The notes beneath the pieces are model-generated. The model was not told where the DNA came from. It saw nothing but the letters and a program-made list of their open reading frames with translations, and did not search any database. A program made the position numbers and the translations under genes. Below, piece after piece: positions 1 through 7,945 of a stretch of 56,954 nt of DNA (position 1 is its first letter; each line of letters begins with the position of its first letter). Source of the stretch: Candidatus Melainabacteria bacterium (GTDB lineage Bacteria > Cyanobacteriota > Vampirovibrionia > Caenarcaniphilales > Caenarcanaceae); contig DUDU01000119.1 of NCBI GenBank assembly GCA_005110395.1, forward strand, positions 1 to 56,954, given 5' to 3'.

Positions 1-40
1 TTTTTTTTCATTATGCCTAATAATGCTGACAATTCAATAC

Positions 41-197
41 TGAGGAACCTCATTTTTATTAACTAAACCTTGTTCCGAACTTATTTCAGGAGTTTCTCAA
101 GATCGTTCTCAAAAACTTTGCTCTCTTTGAGAAATAGTGGATCATAAAATCCCGAAATAAGTTTGAGATCAAAAATTAAATTTATAGAAGTTCCTCA
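41..197. repeat. MITE-like inverted-repeat element
   Basis: An 11-bp terminal repeat, TGAGGAACCTC at 41-51, is matched 10/11 in inverted orientation by GAAGTTCCTCA at 187-197. Inside is a second inverted pair, AACTTATTTC near 79-88 and GAAATAAGTT near 154-163. The 157-bp stretch has no open reading frame and no visible target-site duplication. It could be a miniature mobile element or a long structured intergenic repeat. The internal TTCGGAA and AATAAAA motifs loosely resemble, in reverse orientation, the elements at 51583-51729 and 56619-56743. Confidence 0.4.
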
Positions 198-267
198 AAC
201 AACATTTTTAGTCAATATTGAAGAATTTTCAAGCTTAATATTAAAAAACTTGAGCATAAAAACACAT

Positions 268-426
268 CTAGATTCTGCCCATAAAAAGCAATACAAGCAA
301 AATAATCAGAACTAAACCAATTCCACCACTGGGAAAATATCCCCAATTTCGGCTATGAGGCCAACTTGGCAAGACGCCGATAAGCATGAGAACAATAGTG
401 ACAATCAAAATTGTAGTTAAAGACAT
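268..426 (-). CDS. DUF3309 family small membrane protein (52 aa)
   Basis: This short gene encodes a 52-residue protein: an N-terminal hydrophobic helix (about residues 3-20), a central PSWPHSRNWGYFPSGG segment, a second hydrophobic helix (36-49) and a C-terminal GRI. That layout, with the Pro-Trp-Pro and aromatic/Gly linker, is the pattern of the DUF3309 family of tiny two-helix membrane proteins, whose function is unknown. A good ribosome-binding site (AAGGAAA) sits a few bases before the ATG. It lies just downstream of the coiled-coil gene on the same strand and may be co-transcribed with it. The family match is from memory of the motif. Confidence 0.8.
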   Translation of the reverse strand: MSLTTILIVTIVLMLIGVLPSWPHSRNWGYFPSGGIGLVLIILLVLLFMGRI

Positions 427-503
427 AATTTTTCCTTTTTTGGTGGGATATATAAATTCAGTTATTTAAGAAAGAACTAATTGAAAAATCAATACATTCA
501 AAT

Positions 504-791
504 CTATTTAAATTTCGAAACGGCACTAGCTAGACCAGATCTAACTTCACCCCATAATTTATCTGCAGACTCTTTAACGCTTTCCCAAGCTTCACCGCTG
601 TGTTTTTGCAACTCAATCATTTTTTCGTTTGCGGCTCTTTGTTTGACTTCTAAAATAGCCAACTCCTCATGGTATTTATGCTTTATATCCACTGCTGCAC
701 TTTCAGCCTTAGCATTCAAAAGATCAATCTGAGCACCCCATAATTTAAGTTCTGAGGCAGCAGATTCGATATACTCATTTTTAGTTTTCAT
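504..791 (-). CDS. coiled-coil stress-response-type protein (sll1863-like)
   Basis: The 95-aa product is almost entirely charged, heptad-patterned helix with no membrane segment and no signal peptide. A Trp-containing patch (KLWGAQIDLLNAKAE, residues 16-30) and a C-terminal WESVKESADKLWGEVRSGL segment match small coiled-coil proteins annotated as sll1863-family stress-response proteins, best known in cyanobacteria and proteobacteria. Their biochemical role is not established. The start is supported by an AAAAGG ribosome-binding site just upstream of the ATG. The DUF3309 gene follows on the same strand, and both families are often found among stress-induced small proteins, so joint stress regulation is a reasonable guess only. 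Confidence 0.65.
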   Translation of the reverse strand: MKTKNEYIESAASELKLWGAQIDLLNAKAESAAVDIKHKYHEELAILEVKQRAANEKMIELQKHSGEAWESVKESADKLWGEVRSGLASAVSKFK

Positions 792-1063
792 GATTTACCT
801 TTTAATTTCATGCGTGTCTTCACGCTAGCTTTTGAATTCGTATTGCACAGTTTCCTCAACTCTTCGGATACAACTTCCATGCTATCACCCTTCAATTCAA
901 TTAGTTGCAAATTGTCAAAAGCAAAGGGCACCACTATAAATTCGAAAAAGGTGATTGAAAGGTTAAACACTGAGCAAATACAATTGATATTCGGCTCTGA
1001 ATGGTTTAGGATTGAGGATGTTGAAATAGAAAAATATACAAATTGTTTTTCATTCAGACTCAA
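788..1063 (-). CDS. doubtful ORF upstream of the coiled-coil gene
   Basis: A 91-codon open frame ends in a TGA that overlaps the ATG of the coiled-coil gene (ATGA), which would fit translational coupling. Its last 40 residues (from LQLIELKGDSMEVVSEELRK) look protein-like, but the first half is Ser/Phe-rich and unlike a normal coding sequence. A competing 105-codon frame on the plus strand (810-1127) has a protein-like C-terminal half. Neither resembles a family I recognise. The stretch 792-1376 may hold decayed gene pieces rather than a working gene. Confidence 0.2.
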   Translation of the reverse strand: MSLNEKQFVYFSISTSSILNHSEPNINCICSVFNLSITFFEFIVVPFAFDNLQLIELKGDSMEVVSEELRKLCNTNSKASVKTRMKLKGKS

Positions 1064-1376
1064 TTTGAAGAAAAAGTTAAAAAAATTGCAAAAGTTTTTT
1101 CAGATTAAGAAAATAATTAAACGGTAAAATTGCATTTATCGACGGTAATTACTGGATTTTTGCAACTAAGTTTGGGATTACTAATTCAGTAAAAACAGTT
1201 TCAGCCAAGACTTTATCAATGTTAAGAGTATAATGTTTTTAGATAATTTAAGAGACTTACACGTCCCAGTAAAAATCATCACTGCATGAGCCTACCCTCT
1301 TAACACTCAAGTTGTAATTACACTTCTCAACAGCTTTTACTGTTTCTTTAGTTTTTTTTAGAGCATAATGGTTAAA

Positions 1377-1678
1377 ATGAAATACATTATCCCGCTAATG
1401 ATTTCTATAGTATGGCTTCTTTTGGTGCCTTTGCTATGTCTGAATGCGGAGTACAAAACCCTTTTTGGTTTAGTTGCAAAAAAGATTCAGATTGCGTAGT
1501 GATATCAGATCCTTGCGGATGGCCTACGGCAACTTCAAATAATAAATTCAAAAATGATGCTAAGAATTACAATTATTGCCGAGGTGCAGTTTTGGATTGT
1601 GTTCAATATTTAGAAGTGCGTGATGGCAGATTTGTTGCGAAATGTATCAAGGGGCGTTGTTCGGCAATTAAGAACTAA
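1377..1678 (+). pseudogene. secreted Cys-rich protein, frameshifted after signal peptide
   Basis: The region encodes a small exported protein split over two frames. From the ATG at 1377 one frame gives a typical signal peptide (MKYIIPLMISIVWLL) that runs into a dead end. The other frame, open to 1678, gives FGAFAMSECGVQNPFWFSC and then a Cys-rich domain with eight cysteines, including the FSCKKDSDCVV and CIKGRCSAIKN segments. Adding one T to the CTTCTTTTGG run near 1418-1424 joins them into MKYIIPLMISIVWLLFGAFAMS|ECG, a credible signal sequence with a cleavage site. Either the gene is recently broken, or the sequence has a one-base error, or the shift is programmed. The mature domain is not one I can name. 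An internal ATG at 1412 would give an 88-aa product lacking a signal. Confidence 0.6.
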
Positions 1679-1925
1679 GGCTTCCACCTAATGCTGAAGA
1701 GATTAACGGATACTTTTGCTTTTGACCTCAAGTGATTAATTCTCAATAGTTTCGAGCATGAGAAAGCACATCCTTGATCTAACTTAATATTAGATAGGCA
1801 AAAAGTGACATGCTCTGAAATTTCATGTTGAGTACAATATGATCCTATCCTTACTCAAAGAGGGAAACTAAAGCTGTATTTATCCAGATAGAATCTTACT
1901 TGCCTTTAATGAGATAAGCTCAGAA

Positions 1926-2633
1926 TTAAATCAAATCTTCGATTTCATGATGAGACAGTGAACAAAAAATTTGAGCTAAAAATGGATCGAAATGAGTACC
2001 GGCACAACGTTTAATTTCTTCAATTGATTCTTCATGAGTACGTTGATAAGGAGGATATGGTCTAAAGCTTGTCATAGCATCATAGGCATCAACCAAACAA
2101 ACAACCCTTCCTGTTACTGGTATATCTAAGCCTCTCAGTTTATGAGGATATCCGTTTCCATCCCATCTTTCATGGTGATATTTTACTGGATCAACAAATG
2201 CCTCAAGTGATGGGTAATCTTCTAAAACTTTGCAACCAAAAAGTACATGCCCTTTAATTAATTCATATTCTTCTGCTGTAAGTCTTCCTGGCTTGTTTAG
2301 GATTTTCTCTGGTATATAAACTTTGCCTACATCATGAATCCATCCGCCATACAAACATTCTAGTCTTTCTTTCCAGTCCAATTTAGCTTTCTTAGCCAAT
2401 AAGGCAGCTAATCTTCCTACTCTTCCAAGATGTAAACCTGTTGGTAAGTTATGTTTTGAAGTAGAGGACATTAAACCATGAACTTGTTCAAGAGATATTA
2501 ATATTTGAGGTAAAAAAGCATCTTTTGATGGAATTGCATCAATGATTTCATCAAGCAATTTTTGACTGCCAAGATGAACCCATGCTGACGGTAATTTACT
2601 TGTTTCAGTTATGTCGATTAATACGTTTGACAT
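1926..2633 (-). CDS. HD-GYP domain protein (putative c-di-GMP phosphodiesterase)
   Basis: The 235-aa protein is a stand-alone HD-GYP domain with a short N-terminal helix region. Visible metal and substrate motifs are HDVGK (His100-Asp101), HHERWDGNGYP (residues 153-163, containing the GYP signature), VDAYDAMTS (181-189) and THFDP (213-217). Characterised HD-GYP enzymes hydrolyse cyclic di-GMP to pGpG or GMP; whether this copy is active cannot be read from sequence, but the canonical residues are present. No receiver or sensor domain is attached, so its input is unknown. It is monocistronic, with about 250 bp of non-coding sequence on each side. Confidence 0.9.
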   Translation of the reverse strand: MSNVLIDITETSKLPSAWVHLGSQKLLDEIIDAIPSKDAFLPQILISLEQVHGLMSSTSKHNLPTGLHLGRVGRLAALLAKKAKLDWKERLECLYGGWIHDVGKVYIPEKILNKPGRLTAEEYELIKGHVLFGCKVLEDYPSLEAFVDPVKYHHERWDGNGYPHKLRGLDIPVTGRVVCLVDAYDAMTSFRPYPPYQRTHEESIEEIKRCAGTHFDPFLAQIFCSLSHHEIEDLI

Positions 2634-2888
2634 AAATTTTTAATATATTTTGACTTGATTATTTAGGCTAAATCGAATGGTCTGGAAATAAGCATGTTTT
2701 CATTCTCATCACCAGAATATAAATCCACAAAAGCCCGTTTAAAGCTTTACTTACTAATTACCCAGAGCAGAACTTAGTAATTCGATAGAAACCCTTTAAA
2801 TAGTCAATTTCTGGGGCAAGCCAGAAGAAATGAAGTTGTAACTCTGTAGCATTTCCGCCTCATATTTTTCAGAAAGCATGTGATTAAT

Positions 2889-4076
2889 TCAGCTATTACT
2901 TTCAGAAGTTGCATGAATAGTTTTTGAAATACTTTCATTCAATTCTCTTGAAATCCATCCGCCCGCAATAATATATTGATTATTCAAATCATAAATTACA
3001 GCAGCTTGGCCTGGTGTAACCCCTAAAACAGGTTCATCAAAATCTATTTGAATTTGATTAGCTTCTATTGGGGTTACCGTGCAGATGGATGGCTCTGAAT
3101 TGTAACGGATTTTCACAAGCGCTCTGAAAGGCTCACTAAGAACAATTTGCCAATTAACACCATCAGCTATTAGATAATTATTTTGCAAATCGCTCTTTTC
3201 ACCGACATAAACAACATTATTAAAAGAATCTATTTTCACAACGTAAATTGCGTCCTGAGAAGATATACCTATACCTTTTCTTTGACCGATTGTATAGAAA
3301 TGAGTTCCCGAGTGTTTACCTAAAACTTTTCCTGTTCTAATGTTTTTTATTTCTCCAGGCTTTTCACCTAAATGTTCTTTCAGAAAATCTTTAGTTTTAT
3401 TTGGCACGAAGCAAATATCTTGACTTTCTTCTTTGTCCCAATTTACCAAGTTGAATTCTTTTGCCAATTCCCGGATTTCGTCTTTGTCAAAATTAGCAAG
3501 CGGAAAAAGGGTTCTAGAAAGCTGCTCTTGGCTTAAGCCCCACAACATATAAGATTGATCTTTGTGTAAATCTTTACTCTTACCAATTGAATATTGATAG
3601 GAATTATCAGTATTTTCAAATCCGAGAAGTCTGGCATAATGGCCACTAGCAAGATGAGAAGCTCCAATCGATTTAGAATATTCAAGCAATGATCCCCATT
3701 TGACTTCGGTATTACAGGGCATACAAGGAACTGGAGTTCTTCCAATTGAATAAGACTCTATAAAAGGACTAATAATAGTTGACTGAAATAATTTTTTGAG
3801 ATCTTGCACTTCATGGCTAATTCCTATAATTTCGCAAATTCTTCCTGCATCAAGCATACCTCCATCACAGCATTTACCTTTACCTTCCATTAACCAGCCA
3901 GTAATTCCAAAAACTTCATAATCCATTTGACTTAACAAAGCAGCAGCTACACTACTATCAACACCACCGCTCATAGCAATTGCAATCTTTGAGCCTTTTG
4001 GAGGCAATACGTTATTAATAGATACTTTTTCTAAGGCTTCTTTTATAAGAGCTGAAGCGGTTTTTAAAATTGGCAT
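2889..4076 (-). CDS. mnmA: tRNA-specific 2-thiouridylase MnmA
   Basis: MnmA transfers sulfur to C2 of the wobble uridine in tRNA-Glu, -Gln and -Lys, using ATP to adenylate the base. The 395-aa protein shows the PP-loop SGGVDSS (36-42), the catalytic cysteine pair Cys121 (PCMPCN) and Cys222 (SQDICF), SGHYAR (144-149), and the HKDQSYMLWGLSQEQL motif that contacts tRNA. Length is slightly above the usual 360-370 because of a short N-terminal extension and tail. No Shine-Dalgarno is evident before the ATG. It is convergent with nothing and stands alone; the 277 bp separating it from divergent guaB3 probably carries both promoters. Confidence 0.97.
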   Translation of the reverse strand: MPILKTASALIKEALEKVSINNVLPPKGSKIAIAMSGGVDSSVAAALLSQMDYEVFGITGWLMEGKGKCCDGGMLDAGRICEIIGISHEVQDLKKLFQSTIISPFIESYSIGRTPVPCMPCNTEVKWGSLLEYSKSIGASHLASGHYARLLGFENTDNSYQYSIGKSKDLHKDQSYMLWGLSQEQLSRTLFPLANFDKDEIRELAKEFNLVNWDKEESQDICFVPNKTKDFLKEHLGEKPGEIKNIRTGKVLGKHSGTHFYTIGQRKGIGISSQDAIYVVKIDSFNNVVYVGEKSDLQNNYLIADGVNWQIVLSEPFRALVKIRYNSEPSICTVTPIEANQIQIDFDEPVLGVTPGQAAVIYDLNNQYIIAGGWISRELNESISKTIHATSESNS

Positions 4077-4294
4077 TTTACTTTGACAAATTCAGAAATA
4101 GGTTTAGAAAGTTCAAGAAATATATTTGTTTTAATAATAACTTGTTGTATTAATGGGACATTTTCTTTATTTAAGAATTAGAAAAATCAAAAAATAAACT
4201 TTATGTAATCTACATAAATTCCTCTGCAGTTTAGGGATTTTCATTAGTCCCCTTGATTTTGAGTCCTCAATTCACTAGAATCTACCGAAACTTA

Positions 4295-4322
4295 TTGAAA
4301 CTATTTTTATTAAATCTAATAA
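4295..4322 (+). promoter_or_regulatory. possible sigma-70 promoter of guaB3
   Basis: TTGAAA (4295-4300) and TAATAA (4317-4322) are separated by 16 bp and lie about 30 bp ahead of the ribosome-binding site AAGGAAA and the ATG at 4354. The match is modest in such AT-rich DNA. Confidence 0.3.
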
Positions 4323-4353
4323 CACTTAAATCCGAATAATTAAGGAAATATAA

Positions 4354-5523
4354 ATGATAAGCACCGATAAAACACCAAGCAGAAGTAATAATTTACGTAG
4401 ATCTTATGGGTTTGATGAAATCTCATTAACTCCAGGTTTGCAAACAGTTGATCCGAGTTTATGTGATGTCTCATTTCAGCTGGGCCCTCACAAATTAAGC
4501 ACTCCTATACTAGCAAGCGCTATGGACAGCGTAGTCTCACCTCAAGCCGCAGCTAAAATGGGAAAAGAAGGTGTATTGGGTGTTCTCAATCTTCAAGGAC
4601 TTTGGACTCGCTATGAAGATGCTGAAAATAAATTGCAAGAAATCATTTCTGCGCCTGATTCAGACTTTGTGACTTTGATGCAAAAGCTATATTCACAGCC
4701 TGTTCGTGATGATTTAATTCAAAGGCGAATTGCAGAAATCAAAAACTCTGGTGTTTTGGTGGGAGTGTCTAGCGTTCCCCAGGATGCAGAAAGATTAGAA
4801 TCACTTATAAGCGAAGCTGGTGCAGATTATTTATTTGTTCAATCCACAGTAACTTCAACCAAGCATATTAGCCAACAACCAAGTTTAGACTTAGAAAAAC
4901 TCTGCAAAAAAAGTAAATTATCGATCCTAGTTGGAAATTGCGTTTCGTATGAAGTAGCTCTTCAGCTAATGGAAACTGGCGTTGATGGAGTTTTGGTAGG
5001 CATTGGACCAGGCGCAGCTTGTACTAGTCGAGGTGTACTTGGAGTTGGTGTTCCAATGGCTACAGCAATTATGGATTGTTCTGAAGCAAGAGATTATTTC
5101 GAATCAAAAACAGGAAAAAAAGTAGCAATTATTGCTGATGGTGGAATTGTTGTTTCTGGTGATATCTGTAAGTCATTAGCTTCAGGAGCCGATGCAGTCA
5201 TGATTGGTTCTCCTTTTGCCCGTGCTAATGAAGCTCCAGGTAAAGGTTTTCACTGGGGAATGGCAACTCCAAGCCCAGTACTTCCAAGAGGCACTCGTAT
5301 AAAAGTGGGCTCTGTTGGAACCTATAAAGAAATCATCAATGGTCCAGCAAGGCTAGATAATGGTTTTCACAATATGATTGGCGCCATTAAAACATCTATG
5401 GGAACGCTTGGAGCACAAAATATCAGAGAGATGCAGCAAGTCGAAGTGCTGATTGCGCCTAGTATTTTGACTGAAGGCAAAGTTTATCAGCAAGCACAAA
5501 AACTTGGAATGGGTTCTAGATAG
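4354..5523 (+). CDS. guaB3: GuaB3-family IMP dehydrogenase-like protein
   Basis: The 389-aa protein is a TIM-barrel IMPDH/GMP reductase homologue without the CBS-domain insertion of classical GuaB. Visible elements are the early PILASAMDSVVSP segment (51-63), the phosphate/active-site loop GIGPGAACTSR with the presumptive nucleophile Cys223, the IADGGI strand, and FHWGMATPSPVLPRGTRI in the flap. This architecture matches the GuaB3 family known in actinobacteria and cyanobacteria. Cyanobacterial GuaB3 has been linked to purine nucleotide interconversion, but the exact reaction here is not certain. AAGGAAA precedes the start. No other purine gene is adjacent. Confidence 0.85.
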   Translation: MISTDKTPSRSNNLRRSYGFDEISLTPGLQTVDPSLCDVSFQLGPHKLSTPILASAMDSVVSPQAAAKMGKEGVLGVLNLQGLWTRYEDAENKLQEIISAPDSDFVTLMQKLYSQPVRDDLIQRRIAEIKNSGVLVGVSSVPQDAERLESLISEAGADYLFVQSTVTSTKHISQQPSLDLEKLCKKSKLSILVGNCVSYEVALQLMETGVDGVLVGIGPGAACTSRGVLGVGVPMATAIMDCSEARDYFESKTGKKVAIIADGGIVVSGDICKSLASGADAVMIGSPFARANEAPGKGFHWGMATPSPVLPRGTRIKVGSVGTYKEIINGPARLDNGFHNMIGAIKTSMGTLGAQNIREMQQVEVLIAPSILTEGKVYQQAQKLGMGSR

Positions 5524-5627
5524 AAGCTGTTTATGAAAATCTTAATTGAGAATTTTTTCACTACGACTAAATAAAATAACATTACAATCACTTTTATGAA
5601 AGATTTTCATAAGTTATCTTCGTATTC

Positions 5628-6812
5628 ATGAAGCAAGAATCTCCAACAAGCAAGCCGCAAGCTAAGACTATTAAACCAATATTCATTATTGCTCCCATTG
5701 CAATAGCCTTAATTGGCTTTCTGATATTTAGATCAGCATATAAACAATATCAAGATGGTTTAACAGTTTCAGGAACAGTTCAAGCCTCTGAAGTGCAATT
5801 TGGCTCAAGACAAAGTGGAAGAGTTTCTGAGGTCTTAGCCAAAGAAGGTCAAGTCCTAAAAAAAGGCGATGTAATTGTTTTACTTGAAGCAAAAGAATTA
5901 GAAAATCAAAAAGATTCACTCAAAGCTAAAGTTAATGCGCAGAATAATTACTTAGCGGAACTCAAAAAAGGAAATCGAGTAGACCAAATTCAAGCATCAA
6001 AATCTAATTATCAATCAAGCAAAGCGCAATATGAGCTTGTCAAAGCTGGAAACCGTAAAGAGGAAATCAATTCAGCTCGTTCAGCCAAAGAGTCATCCGA
6101 AAGTGAGCTTAAAACAGCCAAAAATTATTATGAGCGCAGACAAACTTTATTTGAAAAGGAATTAATTTCAAGAGAGCAATTAGATGATGCTCAGAATAAA
6201 TTCAAAACGGCTGAAAAGCGGCTAGAAGAAGCTAATGAAAATTACAAAAAGATTTCAGCTGGCTATAGAAAAGAAGAAATTGATAAAGCTTATCAACAAA
6301 TGAAATCACAAGAATCGGTTTATCTTGATTTAGGCAAAGGTACACGCCCAGAAAAAATTGAAGCGGAAAACAATCAATTAAAAGTATATGAAGCACAGTT
6401 AGCAGAGCTCGAAACCAAATTGGCAGAATTACAAGTTACTTCTCCTTGTAATTGCGAACTGAGTGATTTTGAAATTGAACCAGGTACTTTAGTTTTGCAG
6501 AATCAGGTTTTAGGTACTTTAATTGATTTGGATGATATTTGGGTTAATGCCTATCTACCAGAAGAAGTATATGGAAAAGTCAAAAATGGTGACAAAGTAG
6601 AAGTATTATCTATGACTTATCCAAGCGAAAAGCTAAGTGGAACTGTTCGGCATATTAGCCTAAAAGCTGAGTTCACACCACGTAATATTCAGACCATTGA
6701 AGGACGAAAGCAACAAGTATTTAAAGTAAAAATTGCCTTAGACAATACAGAAAGACTTTATAGGCCCGGAATGGATTTAGATATGAAATTCAAATTTGCA
6801 AAGAGCAATTGA
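5628..6812 (+). CDS. HlyD-family membrane fusion / secretion adaptor protein
   Basis: The 394-aa protein has a short cytoplasmic N-terminus, one membrane helix (about 18-35), a split lipoyl/biotinyl-like domain (GTVQASEVQFGSRQSGRVSEV near 50-70), and a long alpha-hairpin coiled coil (about 95-270) with three repeats of a KGxR/AGxRKEEI motif. The second lipoyl half is at about 275-300, followed by a beta-barrel domain. This is the periplasmic adaptor architecture (HlyD/EmrA/YbhG type) that links an inner-membrane exporter to an outer-membrane channel. No exporter or TolC gene is adjacent, so its partner lies elsewhere. It reads away from guaB3 with 104 bp between them, and faces the GT4 gene. 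Confidence 0.85.
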   Translation: MKQESPTSKPQAKTIKPIFIIAPIAIALIGFLIFRSAYKQYQDGLTVSGTVQASEVQFGSRQSGRVSEVLAKEGQVLKKGDVIVLLEAKELENQKDSLKAKVNAQNNYLAELKKGNRVDQIQASKSNYQSSKAQYELVKAGNRKEEINSARSAKESSESELKTAKNYYERRQTLFEKELISREQLDDAQNKFKTAEKRLEEANENYKKISAGYRKEEIDKAYQQMKSQESVYLDLGKGTRPEKIEAENNQLKVYEAQLAELETKLAELQVTSPCNCELSDFEIEPGTLVLQNQVLGTLIDLDDIWVNAYLPEEVYGKVKNGDKVEVLSMTYPSEKLSGTVRHISLKAEFTPRNIQTIEGRKQQVFKVKIALDNTERLYRPGMDLDMKFKFAKSN

Positions 6813-6831
6813 ATATTTGATAAACTATTAT

Positions 6832-7905
6832 TCATTTTAGAAGTTTTGAATACAAATCAATATGTCCTTGAATTAATTGATTCAGAGAGAAGATTTCAAA
6901 AGATTGATTGGACAGATTTTTGGACTTATTGAGTGAATTTGCAAAGTCTAAAACAGCTTGAGTATATGCGTGTTTATTGCCAGCCTCAATTAGTTTTGCA
7001 AATTCATAATTTTCCAACACCTCAGCTACTCCACCTGCTTTATAAGCCACAATGAGTTTACCAATGAGAGCTGCTTCCAACGCTGCCATGCCAAATCCAT
7101 CATATTTAAAAACATAAAGAAAAATATCTACTTGTTGCAAAATACTCAAATACTCATTTCTGCTTTTTTGAGGAAGCAAATATACCTGCCGATCTAATCC
7201 CTTTGTGAGTATTAATTCTTTTATTCGTATAACCTGAGACTCCTCTTCACTTGGGCCAATAAAATACAATTTTGCTTCTGGAAGTTTAGTAATAATTTCT
7301 TCAAATATTTCAATCAATTCATCTTGACCTTTGTAATAAGCTCCGCTCATCAGGAATTTAGGATTACCAGCTAGTTTAATACCTGAATCTAGAATTTCAT
7401 TATTTTCAATGCTTACACTAGGGTATACAACTTGGAGTTTTTGTTCAGTTAACTCAGAAATAGCTGAATCACTGTATATATCTTGAAAAACAGATTTGGT
7501 ATACAAAGAATTACAAATAATCAAATCAAAAAACTTCAGAGCAAATCTTTTTTTTGTTGGTTTTACATGTTGTGAAAAGACTAATTTAATTTGCGGATGA
7601 AATATTTTAGTAATTAAACTAGCTATTAAACCAAGCCACAAATCATGCTCACGATGAATATGAATAATTTGATACTGAGAAAAAATTTGCAGTATTTTAA
7701 ATAAATCTAGAATTCGATTAACTGTATAACTTTTGTATTTGGGATTATTACTAAACTCTTTTGGAAAGCGATCGGATGATATTGATTTAGGCGGAATAAG
7801 TTGCCCAATTTCAAAACCATTATTCAATAAACCATCTATGAGTTTGAGTAAGTATTCTTGTCCACCACCCCAACGCTTATCGAAATTAATAAAAAGTATT
7901 TTCAT
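6832..7905 (-). CDS. glycosyltransferase family 4 (GT-B fold)
   Basis: The 357-aa protein begins MKILFINFDKRWGGGQEYLL, the Gly-rich N-terminal strand/loop of GT4 enzymes. It carries the C-terminal nucleotide-sugar site with FLYVFKYDGFGMAALEAALIGKLIVAYKAGGVAEVL (about 283-318), including the spaced glutamates of the EX7E-type motif. It would transfer a sugar from a nucleotide donor to a lipid, glycan or protein acceptor; the specificity cannot be read. It is a soluble or peripheral protein without membrane helices. Neighbours are unrelated: a HlyD gene facing it and an AAA ATPase 40 bp upstream on the same strand. Confidence 0.85.
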   Translation of the reverse strand: MKILFINFDKRWGGGQEYLLKLIDGLLNNGFEIGQLIPPKSISSDRFPKEFSNNPKYKSYTVNRILDLFKILQIFSQYQIIHIHREHDLWLGLIASLITKIFHPQIKLVFSQHVKPTKKRFALKFFDLIICNSLYTKSVFQDIYSDSAISELTEQKLQVVYPSVSIENNEILDSGIKLAGNPKFLMSGAYYKGQDELIEIFEEIITKLPEAKLYFIGPSEEESQVIRIKELILTKGLDRQVYLLPQKSRNEYLSILQQVDIFLYVFKYDGFGMAALEAALIGKLIVAYKAGGVAEVLENYEFAKLIEAGNKHAYTQAVLDFANSLNKSKNLSNQSFEIFSLNQLIQGHIDLYSKLLK

Positions 7906-7945
7906 AGCTTACTTATTGACAGACTCTTGAGGATTCTTAATCCAG

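Noticed and set aside
5524..5627. Possible operon of guaB3 with the HlyD gene
   Set aside because: The 104-bp AT-rich spacer and unrelated functions give no support for co-transcription.
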